This document shows positions 14,570 to 24,206 of a stretch of DNA of 64,000 nucleotides, one piece after another. Both the position numbers and the translations under genes were made by a program. This stretch comes from Apostichopus japonicus (lineage: Eukaryota > Echinodermata > Holothuroidea > Aspidochirotida > Stichopodidae), in the NCBI RefSeq assembly GCF_037975245.1, contig NC_092577.1, positions 14,413,513 through 14,477,512 on the forward strand, in the 5' to 3' direction. The notes under the pieces were generated by a model. The model saw only the letters and a list, made by a program, of their open reading frames with translations, had not been told where the DNA came from and searched no databases. How positions within the stretch are numbered: the first letter of the stretch is position 1; each line of letters begins with the position of its first letter.

Positions 14570-15117
14570 CCCTCCACATACACACACTTCTCCTCTTTGG
14601 AATTTCCGGTGCCGACACTGAGTGTGTAGAAAAAAGTTGAGTTTGTGTATATACATATGTGAACAAAAGCTTTCACTTTTGTTCAAAGATCAACCTCCCA
14701 CCTCAGTCGTGTAAACCATTTTTTTTTTTTGTAGCTAACATGATATAAGTCATCCATTCTAGATATAAAAGCTAAAGCTATAAAAAGCTAACCAAAAGCA
14801 CAAAATGAAGAGCTAAACTTGAAAACCTGTCAATCTAAAGTTACATTTTGATTAATTAATTGATTTATTGACTAATTTCATTGAATGATTGATTAAATGG
14901 CTGAAAGTCTTAATTATCATTGTTCATGCATGCACCATCTCCTGTCAATGCCATCTTGCATTGTCCTTCTGTAACCACAAACAGACTATAATAATTCATA
15001 TATAACGAAAGATCTTCTTAAGGAAGGCAACAACAACATTAAGCCATGCATACCTTGAAAACTTATTTCAAATAGTAAGGTATATTAATATTGCCAGTCA
15101 CCCCGCACACTCCTGTT
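14570..15117. other. Intergenic, 3' side of the acetyltransferase gene
   Basis: AT-rich, with GATTAATTAATTGATTTATT near 14850. It may include the 3' untranslated region of the minus-strand gene that ends at 15118. No other feature recognised. Confidence 0.4.
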
Positions 15118-15843
15118 TCAATTGTACATCAACGATTGTCCAGAAGACACACGCGTATCAGTTCTCTCCAATTGCCATGCTCTATACACAGGAAAATTAT
15201 CAGGAAGATAATCTTGCTTGAGCTTCTTGAATCCGAATCGCTCGAAAAACTTACAAATTGGTTGAAGAGAATAACACTGCCAACAGTGAGCTTTCACCGT
15301 GTATACATTCACATTCTTACAATGTTCTAGCGCAGAGAGGAGCAGGTGTGTACCTATTCCCATACCGCGATAACCGCTTTTCACGCAATATAATACAACC
15401 CAGAGTTCATTGTACTCCGTTTCCGGTTGTACTGCGATAGTTCCGACTACTTCCGGTGGTGTCATTCTTGTGTCAACAGCGAGAATATAGGTACCCTTTC
15501 TCGCACTCATGACTTTCGATGGATACACAAGACCGTTGAACCGCGGAAGGAACATCAAAATTGATTTCATAAAGACGATGGAGATTAAACCGGTTATTGA
15601 TATCGCCGCGGTTATTGTTATCGCCGCGGTTATTATCAAGGGTACGTTCATAGAAGGCATAGTACACGATATAGCTAATATCAAAAGCACGGTTATGATG
15701 TAAGCTAAAGGCGAGAAAGCGGTCTCCTTCATAACAGCAAAGCAATTAAAGAATTCTCTTCTCTGAAGAGATGTGACGTCTTGACCATAGTCTTGCGTAA
15801 ATGGCCTTAATAATATGTAAGGGAATTTCGGTAGGCGATCCAT
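15118..15843 (-). CDS. NAT8-like N-acetyltransferase (GNAT), membrane-anchored
   Basis: An intact 241-residue frame starts at the ATG at 15843, which has a strong context (A at -3, G at +4). The frame stays open 24 codons further but without an ATG. Residues 8-35 (YILLRPFTQDYGQDVTSLQR) resemble the N-terminus of NAT8 proteins. Hydrophobic stretches at about 46-61 and 67-99 form the membrane hairpin. The acetyl-CoA loop RGMGIG is at 159-164 (R/Q-x-x-G-x-G), and FFERFGFKKL resembles the final GNAT strand. NAT8 enzymes work at the ER, acetylating cysteine conjugates or lysines; the substrate here is unknown. Length is close to human NAT8 (227). No intron is needed, which suggests a single-exon gene or an old retrocopy that kept its frame. 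Confidence 0.85.
   Translation of the reverse strand: MDRLPKFPYILLRPFTQDYGQDVTSLQRREFFNCFAVMKETAFSPLAYIITVLLILAISCTMPSMNVPLIITAAITITAAISITGLISIVFMKSILMFLPRFNGLVYPSKVMSARKGTYILAVDTRMTPPEVVGTIAVQPETEYNELWVVLYCVKSGYRGMGIGTHLLLSALEHCKNVNVYTVKAHCWQCYSLQPICKFFERFGFKKLKQDYLPDNFPVYRAWQLERTDTRVSSGQSLMYN
15596..15642. repeat. Short 18-bp repeats inside the acetyltransferase membrane segment
   Basis: CGCCGCGGTTATT recurs about every 18 bp (GGTTATTGATATCGCCGCGG and two more units). On the coding strand this gives the alternating hydrophobic IITAAITITAAISITG run, so the membrane helix seems to have grown by slippage. Confidence 0.6.
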
Positions 15844-15849
15844 TATAGG

Positions 15850-16456
15850 AAGAAATAAATCCGAAAATGTAGATTTAAAGAAGCAAAATAGAACGTTCAA
15901 TGAGATAATCAGCACTGTAAAATATCAATAACAGCAAGCAGCCTATATGAAGCCAAGATGCACCGCGTACTTTCGCTATATGTGTGATGTAATACCGCAT
16001 AAGGGCCATACACATATAGGCCTTTATATATACTGTATATATAGGCTACGTGGAAATATACGCCTAAGTGGTTTAACAATAGTAGGCCTAATCATGGGAT
16101 CAGTGAACCTGCATATTTTCCGGTAAGTGAAGCTGCACGTTCGTGGGTTGAACGTTGGTTACTATTTGCTGCTATATTTAGAGACTGAAAAACCGAGCAA
16201 CCTTGACACCGTCTTTGAATTATAGACCACAAAACTAATGATAGACTTTTTACATTGAATTTCTTCGACCGCCTGAATAAAGTGAAAAAGAAAAAAATCC
16301 GCTGTTTACCTTTTCGGTTTCTTGGTCGGGATCAACCTCTTTTACTCATCGCTTCTTTGGGCTTAGGTGGACGACTGGTCCAGTAACTATGCTTGGGATA
16401 TAAGCCTTTGAGCACTGTAAGAATAGCTTGTGTAAGCCTAACTTTACTCCCAAGCC
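15850..16456. other. Intergenic, includes acetyltransferase 5' flank
   Basis: No exon recognised. A TATA-rich stretch lies at 16020-16045 (TTTATATATACTGTATATA). A promoter for the minus-strand gene would be expected in this interval but no specific element can be assigned. Confidence 0.35.
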
Positions 16457-16698
16457 GTGAAGACTATAAGAAGGGTTCCCAATATATGGTCGCAGAGAGA
16501 TCAGACGCCAGTTAAGATGACTATTGTTAAAACATTGGGTTTATCCCAACTTATAAAAAAAATCAGGTTCTCCCTGACCCACTCTCCAGCTTTCATTAAG
16601 GATCTGGAAAGTATTATTTTCAAGTTTATCTGGGCAGGAAAGCCTGAAAGGGTTAAACGTCTTACTCTAAGTAGCTCAATCTTTTGCAGGGGTTCGTG
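16457..16698 (+). pseudogene. L1/Tx1-like LINE reverse transcriptase fragment, left part
   Basis: The frame reads WSQRDQTPVKMTIVKTLGLS, QLIKK, then FIKDLESIIFKFIWAGKPER and VKRLTLSSSIFCRG. This is the familiar stretch after the catalytic core of L1/Tx1-type LINE polymerases (family pattern: LTPIGK-TVIKTLALSKLI ... FFKFLWDGKPDKIKR). Family similarity stops at about 16698, where unrelated sequence begins, and resumes in the same codon sense at 21834. The copy looks 5'-truncated, as most LINE copies are. Confidence 0.8.
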
Positions 16699-16960
16699 CA
16701 CAGTAAAAACAATGTGTAAAAGTTAACGGGGTATAAAAGTGAGGGGTAAAGAGTTGTGCAATTTTTACACAACGCTGAGTAAAACATGTATATCAGGCGA
16801 CACAGACACAGGTGTAATGATTTACAAATGCGTATTGTGTAAAAAAAGGACCAGTTTGCCCCTTTCTACCGGTAAAACAAAATACCGGTGTAATTTGTTG
16901 CACTGCACTGGGTAAAATACATTTATGTTACAACTTTGATGTGTAAACACGCTTTCATAC
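16699..16960. repeat. Left subterminal array of TTTTACAC-type motifs
   Basis: TGTGTAAAA-like motifs recur near 16714, 16836 and 16940, and GGTAAAACA-type variants fill the rest. TTGTGCAATTTTTACACAA at 16754-16772 is 18/19 identical to 21640-21658 in the right array. Clustered subterminal motifs of this kind are often transposase-binding sites. Confidence 0.6.
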
Positions 16961-16986
16961 CGCGTCGCTGCTTGCAGAACGACAAC

Positions 16987-17068
16987 ATGGAAGCCACTAA
17001 AAGTTCGATGGTCGTTTCACAATTTCTGGAAAACATCGGCCTAGCGGAACTAAAGCCACAATAAGAAG
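16987..17068 (+). pseudogene. SAM-domain gene, first exon with an in-frame stop
   Basis: From ATG at 16987 it reads MEATKSSMVVSQFLENIGLA, ELKPQ, then TAA at 17062-17064, then E, then a G|GTAGGA donor in phase 1. VSQFLENIGLAELKPQ is the start of a sterile alpha motif domain, and the phase fits the next exon exactly. The stop falls where an aromatic or charged residue would be expected. Either the gene is dead or the base is wrong in this assembly. Confidence 0.55.
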
Positions 17069-17649
17069 GTAGGATGGTGTATTTCGGGCATCAGTACTAA
17101 CCTTTTATGCGGAAAGAATAATATTTCAATAAGTCTTGAACTACAATTTCACCGTTGAATACTGAACGAAAACTGTTTTAAACGGCATATACTCGTCGCC
17201 TAGGCCTCACTCTTGTTTAACGTTACGACTAAATGTTAGTGCAAGGTCCAACGTTAGGCTAAGCTATTTCTAATAGTAAGCGCCAAGCATACATATATAG
17301 CCTTTCGTTCCTCTCTAGATTCTCTTTTCATGCCCATAGAGACTAGGTAGTGCACATAACCATCTTGTTCGTACTAAAGATATTACTCACGTATGAGAGT
17401 AACTTAGGTTACGTATAACGCCAACGTTGAACCATCCTAGCTTTGGCTTATGTTTAAGGCCCAAGCCAATTCTACATTTATATACTGATAGGTCTCCTTA
17501 ACCAACACTACAAATAGGCAAGCGATACAGCCTAGGCTAACATTACCAGTTGAAGATTAGTTTTAAGGCCAGGCAATGACTCATTATGACTAGCATATCC
17601 ATTAAAATAAGCCTCACTATGATCCTGCAGTAGTCAACCAAGACCCTGG

Positions 17650-18030
17650 CTCTCATATGTTAGGGCCAAATGGTAAAACAAGCTTTGTTAGTTGTGATGA
17701 AAATAGTATGCTTTGCAATCATAATGGCGTATGTGTGTGTTTGCGCTGCCAAGCTTGTAAACACAGTATTTCAAGAAGGGAATTTTGGACTTCTCATGTT
17801 TGGTGTGTACGTGACCACGTTAGGGACAAGAAGCGCACTGATTTTTGGGGAGGTCAATGGTCATTTGGGGTCATCAGAGGTTAAATTGTGAAAACTACTA
17901 AACCAGATATCTCAAGAAGGGAAGCTTGGACAGATCTGATATTTGATATGTGGGTGTGTCACATGAAGTTGGCCCACAAGAAGCCTACATTCCAACTAAG
18001 ACCTTGGTCCATGGTGGCTTAATAAAATAA
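17650..18030 (+). repeat. Degenerate intronic tandem repeat, about 150-bp unit
   Basis: Two diverged copies share TATTTCAAGAAGGGAA / TATCTCAAGAAGGGAA, then ATGTTTGGTGTGTACGTGAC / ATTTGATATGTGGGTGTGTC, then ACAAGAAGC / CACAAGAAGCC. A fainter third copy may begin at about 18590. The open frames across it are by-products. Confidence 0.55.
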
Positions 18031-18329
18031 TGATGTTAGTGTTTAACCTTTGAACGCAGTTGACTTTTTACATGAAGAAGATAAGTTATGTTAATGAGTG
18101 GGCTAAGCAGTAAGCACATTAATTTCTCTGCATTTTTTTTATTTCACAATAAAATGTTTACATTCTCTGGGTTTTTTTTATGTCTAGAATAATATGTGAT
18201 GATTGCAATATCCATGAATGTTCATTTTACAGAAGCAATTTCCTAATATGCAACATGTCTTTTGTCATTACTGTTATTAAGCTTTGTAACAGTGTTATAT
18301 GGAAAATATTTTCCCTCTAATTTCCACAG

Positions 18330-18458
18330 CTCACAGGATTGATGATGAAGTATTTGAGTTACTGGATGACGAGAGCATAACACAGATAATCCCCAAACTC
18401 GGTCTTTGTTTAAAGTTTAAACATCACTACAACCTAAGGTGCAACTCTCTTTCAGAAG
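18330..18458 (+). pseudogene. SAM-domain gene, second exon
   Basis: Bounded by TTTCCACAG and G|GTAATA, phase 1 on both sides. It reads AHRIDDEVFELLDDESITQI, IPKLGLCLKFKHHYNLRCNS. DDEVFELLDDESI and the LGLCLKFKHHY helix are the second half of a SAM domain (family pattern: DGEAFLLLTEEDLKELGI-LGPRLKI). Joined to the preceding exon it completes one SAM domain apart from the stop there. SAM domains mediate protein-protein or RNA contacts. Confidence 0.65.
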
Positions 18459-19619
18459 GTAATAATATCATTGTTCAACACAGGTTCGATTCCTTGCTGC
18501 ACACGGAATAGTATATGTGTTCAGGTCCATGTGCATATGTACGTGTACTGCGTATGCATGAGTGAGTGTGTGATGCTTGGCTTTGTTACGTGATAACTCA
18601 ACAATGGGTGATCGCCCTTTGTTACTTAAAGATCTTATTGTGTATGGTGTTCATCGATCTCATCGTAAATATCAGTTAAAGTATTGGGTCAGAGGTCAAC
18701 ATATTTCAATAACAATGATTCTGCACCCAAAGGTCACATTATATCCAAACTTTGTATGATCTTTTTGGTTATCATGTTTGTCAATGTTATTGTGACATAA
18801 TTCTGAGTGGTGGGCCTCATTTCAGAAGATGGCATGATATATCATTACCATGCTAGTAAATAGCCTGTAGTAACTTGTAATCAATTGTTTTTGGTGTACA
18901 TAGCATTGATGTTGTCACAGATTGAGGTCAATATGTAAATGTTGCAATATTACTCAAGTAATGGTTCTGATGCCACAGGCAATCATCAAAGGTATTACTG
19001 AACTACAGTATAAATGCCGTGAAATACTGCATTTATGCTCATAGTAATCAGTTCCACTAAATAAACTTAAATAGACTGTTAACCCTGGAGAACCTGCATG
19101 GTTGTCAAATGGGGTGGGTGCGGAATATACCTCTTCCTCAAAAGGAAATACCATCACAAAAATGAACTAGTAGTAACCATGAGTGAGGGTTGCATGGGGA
19201 TACCCTCTTTTAAGGGAAATTTCCTGATAGTTTCAGTGCCCCTTTGACTCTATACCCCACATAACTCGCCCATTGTCAGAACCTGGCTACGTTACTGCAA
19301 TATACTACTAAAATAAGTTGCCCTTAATTTGGCCAGAACTAACATATCATTTCCATGGTACCTCTAGACTTTGATAATTTATTATACCAGGAATCTTCAT
19401 AGGACTGGAAAAGAAGATATTAAATAATATTTCAAATCCTTTTGGTGTCGAGACAAGTATGACCTGTGTGTTGTAGAAGTTCCCCCTGAAGAAACCTGTT
19501 TCTTTTTTACTAGCATTGGTCAGATATGCTTAAAACTACACAACTGGAAGGTTACCTATACATATTTCCCAGATTGTGGTCAATATATATAAATTTTAGA
19601 TAATAACTTGTCTTTTCAG

Positions 19620-19832
19620 GAAGGTGTAAACTTAGCGCAATACTTGACTCAATTTGATGGACGTACACAGCCATTCGTTTTGATCTTGGGAGGCAACTAC
19701 TGCCAGCCACAGCAGCTCTTCGTCATCATTGAGCGAAAGGCAATGGTGGTAGACACACTTATTGCAGCAATTGACCTCTGCTACAAGGCTTACCAGATTT
19801 TAGACCTCTGCTATCCACCTCAGGCTATGGGG
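19620..19832 (+). pseudogene. SAM-domain gene, C-terminal module exon
   Basis: Follows TTGTCTTTTCAG and ends near GGG|GTATGA. It reads EGVNLAQYLTQFDGRTQPFV, LILGGNYCQPQQLFVIIERK, then AMVVDTLIAAIDLCYKAYQI, LDLCYPP. The pattern FVLILGG...P.QLFVIIER.A......L.A.D.C.KA..ILD..YP occurs, from memory, near the C-terminus of SAMD3-like proteins that are multicopy in fish and marine invertebrates. The long middle part of such proteins was not found between 18458 and 19620, and the next exon (family pattern WEFLQ) is absent. Coding looks incomplete. Confidence 0.5.
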
Positions 19833-19991
19833 GTATGAACTGCTTTAGACACTCTCATTTATGCTATTAAAGTACCGAATGAACCAGGGTCTATCAGGGC
19901 ATTCAGGGCATACTATCATTTCAAATCAATTATGTAAGACCACTGTCAGCAACATGGCATTATTTTCGTCATTGTTAACAAGTAATCTGCT

Positions 19992-20135
19992 CCAGCAGCT
20001 CTTCGTCATCATTGAGGAGAAGGCACTGGAAGTGGGCCCGCTCTTTGTATCCATTGGCCTGTGTTATGTAAAGCTAAACAGATGTTAGACCTCTAGCTGC
20101 TATTAACTTTAGGTTACAAGGGTATGTAAAACTTT
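19992..20135 (+). pseudogene. Degenerate duplicate of the C-terminal module exon
   Basis: CAGCAGCTCTTCGTCATCAT followed by TGAG repeats the preceding exon at 19709-19732 exactly, then diverges (LQQLFVIIEEKALEV). A 1-base frameshift follows CTGTGTTATGTAAAG, and the copy keeps a donor-like GGGTATGT at its end. It is a local tandem exon duplication, now decayed. Confidence 0.65.
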
Positions 20136-20149
20136 ACCCAGTTTAACAT

Positions 20150-20640
20150 ATAAGTGATGATTTGAGTCTGTTCCTATATAGATATTTTCTGTTGTTTTCA
20201 AAGTTGTGTTGTGTTCTTTCTATTATACGTGATCACTGCGTATAGGTAATTTTGCAGGGCTTTAGTTCTCCAGCATGTTTTATTGAACAACTGTGATAAC
20301 AGATAAGTGATGATTTTACTTTCATTCCATATAGATATATTTCTGGTGTTTTCAAACTTGTTTTGAGTTCTTTCTATTATATGTTAGATTTTTTGTGAAA
20401 TATCACAGCTTATAGTTGATTTTAAAGGACTTGAGGTCTCCAGTATGGTTTATTCAACAACTGTGAAAGCATATAAGGGATGGTTAAGTTTCTTCAAAGT
20501 TCTGTTTTAGTACCTCAACTATATGATACATTGTAACATTTGTCGATGTAAATATGTTAGAATTTTGAGAAATGTGACAGCTTAGTAAAGTTGAGTTTCA
20601 TAGGGTTTTAAGCATCTAGCATGGTTATCCAACACATAGT
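20150..20640 (+). repeat. Three degenerate copies of a unit of about 165 bp
   Basis: TAAGTGATGATTT, TCTGTTGTTTTCAAAGTTGT, TTCTTTCTATTATA and the CCAGCATGTTTTATT / CAACAACTGTGA blocks recur in order at about 20150, 20306 and 20475. They lie inside the 5.13-kb insert, after the decayed exon. Confidence 0.65.
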
Positions 20641-21439
20641 AATGATACACTTTACATTAATGCTAAATAATACTGCCCGAATGTTGGAAAACTTTCTGAA
20701 TAACTCGTTGATGAGGTCAACATTAGGCACAAACAAATTAAACAAATGTAGATTTTGTTGGCTATATAATTGCTATGTGAGATTGATATCCAGGAAATAC
20801 CCCAGGAATAAAATATCACAGGGATTTAAAAGTCATGTGTATGTTTCACCTGTTTGATATGTAGCTTAACTCGTCTTTCACCTAAACTTGGGTTGATATT
20901 ATGCAAGCCCATAGCAAGTGGTGTCAAAAAAAGCCCCCCCCCCCCCCACACACACACCAACCTGATTAGAAAAACAATTAAGAATAAGAAAAGTACAATT
21001 TTATTATGCAATGGCTCCCCTACAAAAATATTTTAGCCTACTATGAACAATATTATTAACCTATATATGTGGCTGCATTGCTGCTAATACTGTAATGGTA
21101 TTCACTTCTATGATTTTCATGTTCTGTTTTATGCAAGAGAGAAAATTCATTTTTCCTGATAAGCTGAAAGTTATTTACAGAAGTCTTAATAAATTTTATC
21201 AGTTCATTTTGATGTTACAAGTGTTTTATTTTCTTGCACTGAGATCATAGGCTTCCTTGCCATAGAGCCAATGTTTGTTCCCATGTTTGTTCATATATAC
21301 TAAAGTCTTAAAATTATTGCAACCTTACTTAACACGCAAGCATATGCAAGTATGGAAGTTATATCAAATTGTTCAAAGGTATATGTTTTTGACACGATTT
21401 TGAAACATTTACAGTATATATAAATTATATTATTTACAC

Positions 21440-21832
21440 AAGTGTGTGTGTAAAAGTAACCCCAAAAGGTGTGCTTATATTACACAACTGTTGTGTAAAA
21501 AAAAGGAACCCCGAAAGGTGTGCTAATATTACACAACTGTTTTGCAAAAAAACTACACAACTGTGGGGTAAAACCAGTGCCCTGCTTGACATGCGTAAAA
21601 TTTACACAAAATGGGGTACAAAAGGGAACATGGTCATTGTTGTGCAAATTTTACACAATGCTCAGTTGGTAAAATAATTTACACATTGTGTGGTAAAATA
21701 TTACCCCACAGTAAGGTAAAACTTTGCCAAAGCATTAATGTGTAAAGTTTACACATCTGTTGACCATGTTCCCTTTTTACACCATAGAGGTGGTCCATTT
21801 TACCCCATGTTGAGCAATTATTTTTAAGTGTG
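21440..21832. repeat. Right subterminal array of TTTTACAC-type motifs
   Basis: A dense mixture of TGTGTAAAA, GGGGTAAAA and TTTACACA motifs. A 12-bp inverted pair, GGGAACATGGTC (21624-21635) and GACCATGTTCCC (21762-21773), frames an imperfect palindrome. TTGTGTAAAAAAAAGGAACC near 21491 parallels the left-array TTGTGTAAAAAAAGGACC near 16836. Confidence 0.6.
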
Positions 21833-21833
21833 T

Positions 21834-22007
21834 GGGATTGCCCCTAGTTTTATCCAGGGTCTTAAATGTGCATGGGTTAAAAGATACTTGGAGCACAAGG
21901 AGGCCCCTTGGAAACTATTTTTTTTTACTACTATCTTAAGGGATATGGCAAAAGAAGTTTCTTTTCCAAATCGTAATTTTAAGGGAATTTTTGTTTGCAA
22001 CACGTAG
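21834..22007 (+). pseudogene. L1/Tx1-like LINE fragment, right part
   Basis: Reads GIAPSFIQGLKCAWVKRYLE, HKEAPWKLFF, then drifts and stops at TAG (22005-22007). FIQGLK.AWVKRYL...APWK is the segment that follows the GKP..KR motif in L1/Tx1-type LINEs, so it is the continuation of the fragment ending at 16698. Confidence 0.78.
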
Positions 22008-22009
22008 CC

Positions 22010-23640
22010 TATATATGCAATGCTGTGGTAATTTATTCTTATCAGGATGTGTCAGTTGAAAGTGACCGTCAAATGCATAGGATGCTATAGCGGCGACCTC
22101 GCGAAAGTGACCGATTTAACATATAAGTTAAATGGAGTAAATTTTGTGAAAGGCTATATGACCTGTTAATAATTAATAAATCTAGCGTGATGAATTGCCG
22201 AACTGGACAGAGCAAGTGCATTACTAACAGGTCAATGAAAAATTCGACCGTGCATGGAATTGCCACGTTCAAAATTGTCGATTAGCAATAATATGTAACC
22301 AACTGCATACAAGTTAGCATGGCATTCAGATCAGAAAGCGGTCTCGCCTCATCACCGAGTAACTGCCTCCTCTCCCATCCTCTCCCATCCTCCGCCAACT
22401 CCTCTCTCACTCTCTCTATGGCCTCTTCAACACGAACTTCCTTCTGTGTTATTAATGAACCACACTCTCAACATGTTAGACAAATATTGTACCAAACAAT
22501 GCGTACATATTGTATCCAACCAAACTTGAGTAAAGCGTTGAACCCAAAACAATTTTGAGCACTAACCACTCTTAACCTTCGCAATGGAATTATTCAAAAT
22601 GGCGTACTTTGAATGAGATAATAAACGATTTTTATTACACAGTTTTGGTGCAAAACATTTTGATCGTATATATATACCCAGTGTCATGGGCGTCAATCCA
22701 GGCGGGGACGGGGGGACACGTCCCCCCCCCCCACATTTCGATGGATGGGGGAAACAATATCAAATGTCCCCCCCCCCACACACATTTGGAAAAAGAGTAG
22801 TGTCGTGGCTCTATTTGGTTACGGCTTACACATCTTAGGATTCATATCCTCGAATATCACTCAATGTTGCTGAATGGAAAATTCCACCCAGATCTCGTGA
22901 GTTGGTGTAATATTGTGACGAGCCCGGCTCCTCCGATAGTAAAACTATATCGGGACTCGCGATAGAAAAGTACTGGGATATCTTGATGCCGTATTTATGC
23001 TTCTTCAGGAGATGTCTCGAACGGAAGAAAACAATGAGTTCACAGAAAAACAATTTGACGAGATAGGATTTGATTAATGATTCGGTATAATTTCTTCTCT
23101 GTCGATTCTCTTTACAAATAAAACTAAATTACAATGATTTGACTTGACTCCGTCAATTAAACAATTAGGAGTGATGAACTTTCGGCGGAGTGATAAATTT
23201 GCTGATCAAGTGATAAAACTTTCGGCCTCCTTTGCCTTTTAAACCTAACTTCCATAAAATCTCACTGCGCACAATCAGTAGGCAGCCAATAACCTGATCA
23301 TCCTGTATTATAAAAATAAGTGCGCTGGCATTGATCTGCCCTGATTGGTTGGGAGTTTGGAAGTCCATCCCCTTTCTATGGAAACTTCCATACCACGTGA
23401 GAGAACCTTCTCGAATGTTCCACAGACATAATGGAATCTATTTTGGGAAAAGGCCCTGTACCAAGATTCAATAAGATAGTTAAAAACTTCTCGTGGGAAA
23501 ACTGAATCCATGACCTAGATAAATACATAAGAGGCCTGTAAGGTGTCTCGATGGAGTGTTTCGGTAACATCAAAGAGATGGTATCACTATTTCATAACAT
23601 TGGTACCCTGAGCTCTCCAATAATCTTAAGCTTAGTCTGC
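22010..23640. other. Intergenic; repeat end at 22685-22790
   Basis: No exon recognised. At 22685 GGGCGTCAATCCAGG followed by C/G-rich runs (to about 22790) is the end of a MITE whose opposite end type appears at 27445-27460 (ATTGACGCCC). Confidence 0.45.
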
Positions 23641-23675
23641 CTTTATTTCGAGGCCAGTTCCATTCGTCGTCGGTT

Positions 23676-23940
23676 GAAGGGTATAGACAAAAATTCAAGT
23701 CGATGAATCCAGTGGTACGGGCTATGTTTGGTAAAGTCGAAGCTCTCTTGCGGTTGCTCCTCGTCTCCTCCGCCAGTTCGACGGAAGCCGAGAGATCTTT
23801 TAGTGCTTTGAGGCGTTTGAAGACAAGGCTACGGAGCACCATGACTCAACAGAGGCTGAACCATGTGATCGTGTTCCATATTCACCGCGCAGGGACGTCG
23901 TTAGAGAGGGTGTGGGTGTGTCTCACCCCCAAGCCATGGT
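23676..23940 (+). pseudogene. hAT transposase C-terminal dimerisation fragment
   Basis: The frame reads MNPVVRAMFGKVEALLRLLL, VSSASSTEAERSFSALRRLK, TRLRSTMTQQRLNHVIVFHI. SS.EAERSFSALRRLKT.LRSTM.Q.RLN is the signature of the hAT-family dimerisation region. The DDE core and the BED finger are missing, so this is a dead remnant. Frames upstream to about 23400 may hold further decayed transposase but are not readable. Confidence 0.85.
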
Positions 23941-23963
23941 AAAACTGACGCTAGGTGGAAAAT

Positions 23964-24002
23964 TAGAGTGCGACAGTCGGAATTTCCGACTGTCGCACTC
24001 TA
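23964..24002. repeat. Perfect 19-bp inverted repeat with 1-nt loop
   Basis: TAGAGTGCGACAGTCGGAA, then T, then its exact reverse complement. The 39-bp unit begins and ends with TA and lies 24 bp after the hAT fragment. Two terminal repeats of a TA-targeting MITE joined after internal deletion would look like this. Confidence 0.95.
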
Positions 24003-24206
24003 GTTTATGTAGGCCTTTTCATTTATCCCTGTGATTGTGCATGACCTAATTTTTTTTTAAAAATTTCGGTCAAAATTGACCTTTAACCTGTCATGTTTAC
24101 CACGTTTTCCTTGCCACTTTGGGAAATTGTATCTCGCGATTCTTATACTCCACCGTACAAAACTTCGTATGATTTTGAATACTACAAAAAAATGCCTAAT
24201 AGAACT

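Larger units (their letters stand above)
16699..21832. mobile_element. 5.13-kb insertion carrying SAM-domain gene exons (putative DNA transposon)
   Basis: This segment splits one LINE reading frame. Its left end is CACAGTAAAAACAAT and the complement of its right end is CACACTTAAAAATAAT, so short terminal inverted repeats are present. TG flanks both sides, a possible 2-bp target duplication. CAC-type ends and 2-3 bp duplications are typical of the CMC (EnSpm/CACTA, Chapaev) superfamily; that placement is inference. The subterminal 260 bp (left) and 390 bp (right) are packed with TGTGTAAAA/TTTTACACA motifs. Inside are exons of a SAM-domain gene and two degenerate tandem arrays. No transposase was recognised, so the element may be non-autonomous and carrying captured gene pieces. 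Confidence 0.62.
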
